From Candidatus Woesearchaeota archaeon (GTDB lineage Archaea > Nanobdellota > Nanobdellia > Woesearchaeales > ARS49), in NCBI GenBank assembly GCA_026394935.1, contig JAPLZR010000012.1, positions 1 through 16,748 on the forward strand: 16,748 bases of DNA, in the 5' to 3' direction. A program made the translations under genes and the position numbers. The notes beneath the pieces were generated by a model. The model did not search any database. It was not told where the DNA came from and saw nothing but the letters and a program-made list of their open reading frames with translations. Shown here one piece after another: positions 13,180 through 16,748 of this stretch (position 1 is its first letter; each line of letters begins with the position of its first letter).

Positions 13180-13814
13180 TATGTTCTTCTCTGAGGCGGC
13201 TTCTTTTCTACCCACCTCTCAATCCATTTATCCGCTGACTCGCCTCCAGCAGGCTTAAACGCAAAATAAATGACGAAAGCCATGACGCCGATAACAATAA
13301 TCACTGCCTGAATAGCAGGATCACGAAGGAAATTGAAAGAGCCCGGGAAAAACTCAGGGAAGAGGTCCATCAAAAATTTAACAATTAAAACGCCAGCAGC
13401 AGCAATACCAATCAAAAGCTGCAAAACAGGAAACTTATCAGAGCCAGGAGTTCTAACAATGCCAAACAACAAAATAACAGCCAGAATCGCAATAAGCAAA
13501 ACAGCAGCATTCGGCAAAAGCAAATTAATCAAAACTATAGGGTCATACTTTGCAGGATACATGTTAACCATATGAGGAACTACAACAGCAAAACCAATAA
13601 TAAGAGCAAGAACGCCGTTAATACGACGATCAGGAACTGGCACTTCCTGACCTTGAGCATTCTTCTTTTTTGTCATAAACAAACCAACCCTCTGCAAAAC
13701 GCCAAAAATCAGGGCAAAAATTAAAAGAGCTGGAAGGACAAAATCAATAAAACCATAGCTCTGCAAATACTGAAAAAGAGTGCGAAGCTGCTGTCCTCCA
13801 GTGGAATAAGCCAT
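13179..13814 (-). CDS. Polytopic membrane protein, third gene of the array (211 aa)
   Basis: A short soluble start (QQLRTLFQYLQSYGF) precedes about five membrane helices (22-44, 66-86, 95-118, 130-150, 170-190). It shares with the next upstream gene the features FIDFVLPALLIFALIFGVLQR, then DRRINGVLALIIG, VVVPH, YPAKYDP, LPNAAVLLIAIL and FLRDPAIQA. These are clear paralogs from duplication. A positively charged insert (MTKKKNAQGQEVPVP) after helix 1 and a basic C-terminal tail (WVEKKPPQRRT) are probably cytoplasmic. The stop overlaps the next start (TAATG), and 3 nt separate it from the previous gene. The family is unrecognised. Confidence 0.82.
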   Translation of the reverse strand: MAYSTGGQQLRTLFQYLQSYGFIDFVLPALLIFALIFGVLQRVGLFMTKKKNAQGQEVPVPDRRINGVLALIIGFAVVVPHMVNMYPAKYDPIVLINLLLPNAAVLLIAILAVILLFGIVRTPGSDKFPVLQLLIGIAAAGVLIVKFLMDLFPEFFPGSFNFLRDPAIQAVIIVIGVMAFVIYFAFKPAGGESADKWIERWVEKKPPQRRT

Positions 13815-13817
13815 AAT

Positions 13818-14423
13818 TTATTCTCTGCCTCCTCCACCTGCAGGCGGGTTTGCGTGCGGAGGTGTTCCCACCCAGACGCCCAGCCAGTTAGCAAAGCCCT
13901 GCTCACCGCCAGGCTCACGAATGACAAAGTATCCTACCAGACCGAGCACAAGCAAGATGATAATCAATGCCTGAATCGCAGGATCTCTCAGGAAATCAAA
14001 CGTAGGCCAGTAGCCAGGAATCATCGCCATCAAAATCACAAATACCAATAAGCCCACAGCAAACAAAGCAATAGCCCACAACAACAAATTAGGAATACTG
14101 CCGCCAGCAAGACCCAAAAGCAAAACAACACACAGAATTGCAATCAAGAGAACGGCTGTGTGAGGCAAAAACGAATTAATAATGAAAACAGGGTCAGAAG
14201 TCTCAGGATACAAGCCAATGATGTGAGGAACAACAACCATTGCTCCAATAATCAAGGCAAGAATGCCGTTAATACGACGGTCATCAAACAAATGAACCCT
14301 CTGCAAAACAGCAAACACCAACACAAAAATCAACAAGAACGGCAACAAAGCATCAATCAAACCCCAGTCGTAAAGGTACTGGAAAACATTGCCACCACCG
14401 TAAGTACTAATCTGAAACAGCAT
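13818..14423 (-). CDS. Polytopic membrane protein, second gene of the array (201 aa)
   Basis: About five membrane helices with the array signature: LIDALLPFLLIFVLVFAVLQ, LFDDRRINGILALIIG, VVVPHIIGLYP, LPHTAVLLIAILCVV and FLRDPAIQALI. The C-terminal tail is Gly/Pro-rich (GTPPHANPPAGGGGRE). A strong ribosome binding site (AAAGGAGG) lies in the end of the upstream gene, 2 nt from its stop. It is closest to the 211-aa neighbour. The conserved DRRING and RDPAIQ stretches are outside the helices and may be the functional surface. No catalytic motif is recognised. Confidence 0.82.
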   Translation of the reverse strand: MLFQISTYGGGNVFQYLYDWGLIDALLPFLLIFVLVFAVLQRVHLFDDRRINGILALIIGAMVVVPHIIGLYPETSDPVFIINSFLPHTAVLLIAILCVVLLLGLAGGSIPNLLLWAIALFAVGLLVFVILMAMIPGYWPTFDFLRDPAIQALIIILLVLGLVGYFVIREPGGEQGFANWLGVWVGTPPHANPPAGGGGRE

Positions 14424-14425
14424 TT

Positions 14426-15007
14426 TTAACCTCCTTTACTATCCTCTTTTTTAGGCTCCCTCATAATCCAATACATGAAAAGAATAACAGCCACTATTAA
14501 AACTATCGCAGCAACAGCAGCATTAGTGTAAAACTGAGAAAGCCAGTCCCAGAACACTTCAAGCCAAGTCCTGCCATCTGCAGCAGTAACAGCATCCAAA
14601 AAGATAATCACAATCGCAACAGCCATAACAAACATAAAAGCAGTACGCCAGTTCCCCTCAAGCGTAACACCCTTCGTCTCGATATCACCCTTACTAAAAA
14701 ATGAGCCAATAAGCATCAGGAAAAACACCAATAATAACAACAAGACAACAATCTCACTACTGATTTTTGTAATAGCAGAAACAAGCTTTGAACTTGCAAC
14801 AACAAGGAAAGCAACAACAAAAGCAACCATTGCATTCAAGTTCTTCTTGGTATAATCCTTCTCCTTGAACTTCTCAGTGCCAAAAAGCTTAGTACGCTCC
14901 AAAATAGCAAAAGTAATAGTGAAAACAAGAATGAACGGCAAGAGAACATCATATACTCCTAATTCTCTAAAGAAACCCAAAACACCGCCTAAAACCGTTT
15001 CAGCCAT
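14426..15007 (-). CDS. Polytopic membrane protein, first gene of the array (193 aa)
   Basis: It starts MAETVLGGVLGFFRELGVYD and carries the array signature VLLPFILVFTITFAILERTK then NLNAMVAFVVAFLVV in a diverged form. About five helices are predicted. A charged cytoplasmic loop (TEKFKEKDYTKK) follows helix 1, and a basic tail ends MREPKKEDSKGG. It heads the four-gene minus-strand operon: TATA about 40 nt upstream and only a weak ribosome binding site. T/G-ending codons mark it as resident. It most likely forms a hetero-oligomer with its three paralogs; the function is unknown. Confidence 0.82.
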   Translation of the reverse strand: MAETVLGGVLGFFRELGVYDVLLPFILVFTITFAILERTKLFGTEKFKEKDYTKKNLNAMVAFVVAFLVVASSKLVSAITKISSEIVVLLLLLVFFLMLIGSFFSKGDIETKGVTLEGNWRTAFMFVMAVAIVIIFLDAVTAADGRTWLEVFWDWLSQFYTNAAVAAIVLIVAVILFMYWIMREPKKEDSKGG

Positions 15008-15043
15008 AGTTCACACTCTTTTGTCCAACAAATGATTTTGCGG

Positions 15044-15077
15044 TTATATAAATGTTACGGTAAGAAGATTTATAAAG
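15044..15077. promoter_or_regulatory. Divergent TATA boxes of the membrane-protein operon and the translin-family gene
   Basis: TTATATAAAT (15044-15053) serves the minus-strand operon, with a start near 15022 and a leader of about 15 nt. TTTATAAAG (15069-15077) serves the plus-strand gene, with a predicted start near 15099, a few bases before the GC-rich hairpin. Confidence 0.5.
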
Positions 15078-15103
15078 CATAATATAGGCTACACAATCAT
15101 ATC

Positions 15104-15130
15104 GAAGGGGCCTCAACAGCCGGCCCCTTC
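15104..15130 (+). promoter_or_regulatory. GC-rich hairpin at the probable 5' end of the translin-family mRNA
   Basis: GAAGGGGCC (15104-15112) and GGCCCCTTC (15122-15130) form a perfect 9-bp stem with the 9-nt loop TCAACAGCC. It begins about 5 nt after the predicted transcription start and ends 13 nt before the ATG. No Shine-Dalgarno lies between stem and ATG. It stands out sharply from the AT-rich surroundings and could control translation or mRNA stability. Confidence 0.6.
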
Positions 15131-15143
15131 TGGAACCCCGCTG

Positions 15144-15719
15144 ATGCTAAACAAAAAAGCCTTCCAGGAAATGAGAGCACAAATGGAACAATTTGACTCT
15201 CTAAGAGAACAAGTAATACTACAAAGCAGAATAGTACTCAAATCCAGCAAACAAGCAATATACGCGGCACACAGAGGAGACATGAAAGAAGCAGACAAAC
15301 TGCTGGCAGAAGCAAAAAGCACAATAAAGAAAATAGATTTGCTGATTAAAAAGGACGTGCATTTGGCAAACGTAGGAGCATATTCTGACTGCCTGGAAGA
15401 ATACACAGAAGCATCCTGCTATGTACACTATCTCAAAACAGGACAAATACCAACACCAGAAGACCTGGGCATAGACACAGACGTATATTTACCAGCGCTT
15501 TCTGATGTTATTGGCGAGCTCGTAAGAAAAGCAGTCAACAGCGCAATCAAAGGAGACTACGAAACAGCACTCGCAATAAAGGACTTTGCAGGCGAACTAT
15601 ACGAAGAACTCATGCTCTTCGACTGGAGAAACAGCCCTGCAAGAAAAAAGTTTGACGCAATAAAATACGGGTTAGAGAAATTAGAAGATTTGGCGCTGAA
15701 AATAAAGTTCAAGAAATAA
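15144..15719 (+). CDS. Translin/TRAX-family RNA-binding protein or nuclease
   Basis: An all-helical protein of 191 residues. Translin and TRAX form hollow octamers that bind and cut single-stranded RNA or DNA (the eukaryotic C3PO complex); archaeal homologs form similar shells. Recognisable stretches are the N-terminal helix SLREQVILQSRIVLKSSKQA, LEEYTEASCYVHYL (84-97), LPALSDVIGELVRKAVNSAI (116-135), and the end SPARKKFDAIKYGLEKLEDL. Acidic residues E86, E89, D121 and E125 line up with the catalytic Glu/Asp positions of human TRAX (LQEFVEA and ADLTGELMR), so this looks like the nuclease-competent type (inference from recalled sequence). The gene has its own promoter and a leader hairpin. Codons are A/C-ending. 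Confidence 0.85.
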   Translation: MLNKKAFQEMRAQMEQFDSLREQVILQSRIVLKSSKQAIYAAHRGDMKEADKLLAEAKSTIKKIDLLIKKDVHLANVGAYSDCLEEYTEASCYVHYLKTGQIPTPEDLGIDTDVYLPALSDVIGELVRKAVNSAIKGDYETALAIKDFAGELYEELMLFDWRNSPARKKFDAIKYGLEKLEDLALKIKFKK

Positions 15720-15738
15720 ACGAACAAATCGCCAAAAC

Positions 15739-15747
15739 TTTATAAAC
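15739..15747 (+). promoter_or_regulatory. aspS TATA box (leaderless promoter)
   Basis: TTTATAAAC is centred about 26 nt before the aspS ATG at 15769, and no ribosome binding site is present, so the transcript is probably leaderless. Confidence 0.6.
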
Positions 15748-15768
15748 CGTCACAAAAAAGCACATTCT

Positions 15769-16748
15769 ATGAAAAGAACACATACCTGCGGAGAACTCAC
15801 AAAAAAAGAACTACAGAAAGAAGTAGTGATCTGCGGATGGGTCCACACAAGAAGAGACCACGGAGGCAAAATCTTCGTAGACCTAAGAGACAGATACGGC
15901 ATAACACAAGCAGTCTTTGATCCTTCTCACAACAAACAAGCACACGAAGCAGCACAGCATATCGGCAGGGAATGGGTACTACAAATCACAGGACACGTAA
16001 GACTCAGACCACAAGGAATGACAAACACCAAAATAGTCACAGGAGAAGTAGAAGTCCTGTGTGACAATTTACAAGTTCTCGACCAGGCAGAAACACCGCC
16101 ATTCGAAGTAGACGACAGAACAATACCAAGCGAAGACCTCAGACTCCTTCACAGATACCTCGACTTAAGAAGACCGGCAATGCAGCAAAGACTCCTCATA
16201 AGACACCAAGCAGCACAAGCAACAAGAGAATACCTGACGAGCCAAAACTTCATGGAAATAGAAACACCAATGCTCGTAAGAACAACACCAGGAGGAGCAA
16301 GAGTATTCAAAACACCAAGCAGAGTACACCCAGGCAAATTCTTCGCACTGCCAGAAAGCCCGCAAACATACAAACAACTCCTAATGATATCAGGATGCGA
16401 CAGGTACTTCCAATTAGCAAGATGCATGAGAGACGAAGACCTGCGAGCAGACAGACAGCCAGAATTCACGCAAATAGACCTTGAAATGAGCTTTGTAGAC
16501 GAAAAAGACGTACAAGACATCATAGAAGGCATGATAAAACACATCTACAAAAAAGTCATCAACGTAGACGTTCCAATACCATTCCAAAGAATGACATACC
16601 ACGACGCAATGAACAAGTATGGTTCGGATAAACCTGACTTGAGATTCGGACTGGAATTCATAGATGTAACAGACACTGTAAAACACTCAGACTTCGGAAT
16701 ATTCAAAAGCATAGCAGACAAAAAAGGAAAAGTATTCTGCCTGAATGC
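15769..16748 (+). CDS. aspS: Aspartyl-tRNA synthetase, bacterial type, 3' truncated by the window edge
   Basis: 326 codons are present; the rest lies beyond the window. The N-terminal OB anticodon-binding domain (1-105) has CGWVHTRRDHGGKIFVDLRD. The class II core follows: LLHRYLDLRRPAM (127-138), the loop TTPGGARVF (172-180), PSRVHPGKFFALPESPQTYK, and motif 2 FQLARCMRDEDLRADRQPEF (214-233). Residues from about 284 (YGSDKPDLRFGLEF) begin the GAD insertion found in bacterial but not archaeal AspRS. The gene is therefore of bacterial origin, yet its codons match the host, so the transfer is old. His31 in RRDHGG is the residue of non-discriminating enzymes that also charge tRNA-Asn. The usual flipping-loop Glu (PEGA) is Gly175 here. 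Confidence 0.94.
   Translation, partial: MKRTHTCGELTKKELQKEVVICGWVHTRRDHGGKIFVDLRDRYGITQAVFDPSHNKQAHEAAQHIGREWVLQITGHVRLRPQGMTNTKIVTGEVEVLCDNLQVLDQAETPPFEVDDRTIPSEDLRLLHRYLDLRRPAMQQRLLIRHQAAQATREYLTSQNFMEIETPMLVRTTPGGARVFKTPSRVHPGKFFALPESPQTYKQLLMISGCDRYFQLARCMRDEDLRADRQPEFTQIDLEMSFVDEKDVQDIIEGMIKHIYKKVINVDVPIPFQRMTYHDAMNKYGSDKPDLRFGLEFIDVTDTVKHSDFGIFKSIADKKGKVFCLN

Noticed and set aside
13179..13215. Upstream ATG at 13215 for the fourth membrane protein
   Set aside because: It would lie inside the preceding gene and add a polar stretch absent from the paralogs. The TAATG overlap at 13179 is the more natural start.
1..16748. CRISPR arrays, insertion sequences or rRNA genes
   Set aside because: No regularly spaced repeats, transposase frames or rRNA-like sequence were seen.

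Overview
The window comes from an archaeon, most likely a DPANN lineage of the Woesearchaeota/Pacearchaeota kind (inference). The archaeal evidence is: a clamp-loader large subunit (RFC-L), an archaeal/eukaryotic-type glycyl-tRNA synthetase, a tRNA whose two introns are bounded by bulge-helix-bulge motifs, TATA boxes about 26-28 nt upstream of many start codons (leaderless genes), and GAGGTGAT-type ribosome binding sites for others. The + strand is A+C-rich nearly throughout. Genes on + therefore favour A/C-ending codons and genes on - favour T/G-ending codons, which points to a strong replication-strand bias. A few genes break this pattern and look like later arrivals.

Left part (1-3900): a partial divergent gene, then rfcL, a Fic-domain AMPylase-type gene bracketed by two copies of a GGTGACCAC/GTGGTCACC inverted repeat, a 53-residue two-helix membrane protein, a GGDEF (diguanylate cyclase-like) protein, and a convergent, slightly overlapping unknown gene. 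The last two use mixed codons.

Middle (3900-6980): a GC-rich intergenic stretch, then glyS overlapping a small single-OB-fold ssDNA-binding protein gene (translation/replication housekeeping), then tRNA-Phe(GAA) with two introns (24 nt at 27/28 and 21 nt at 37/38). On the opposite strand a two-gene unit encodes a ribbon-helix-helix-like regulator translationally coupled to a two-motif LAGLIDADG homing endonuclease. The endonuclease reading frame runs antisense through the tRNA and stops inside its first intron.

Right part (6984-15007): an apparent type IV pilus/Tad-like surface machine. It has a 750-aa VirB11/TadA-type ATPase gene overlapping a 712-aa double-T2SF platform protein gene on -, two coiled-coil soluble proteins on +, and a tandem operon of four divergent paralogous polytopic membrane proteins on -. 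No pilin or prepilin peptidase is visible here. I think this block is the best candidate for an under-described system.

Right edge: a translin/TRAX-family protein with the TRAX acidic residues apparently kept and a GC-rich hairpin at the probable 5' end of its mRNA, then a bacterial-type aspartyl-tRNA synthetase (His31, suggesting a non-discriminating enzyme) that runs off the window. No intergenic gap exceeds about 165 nt.
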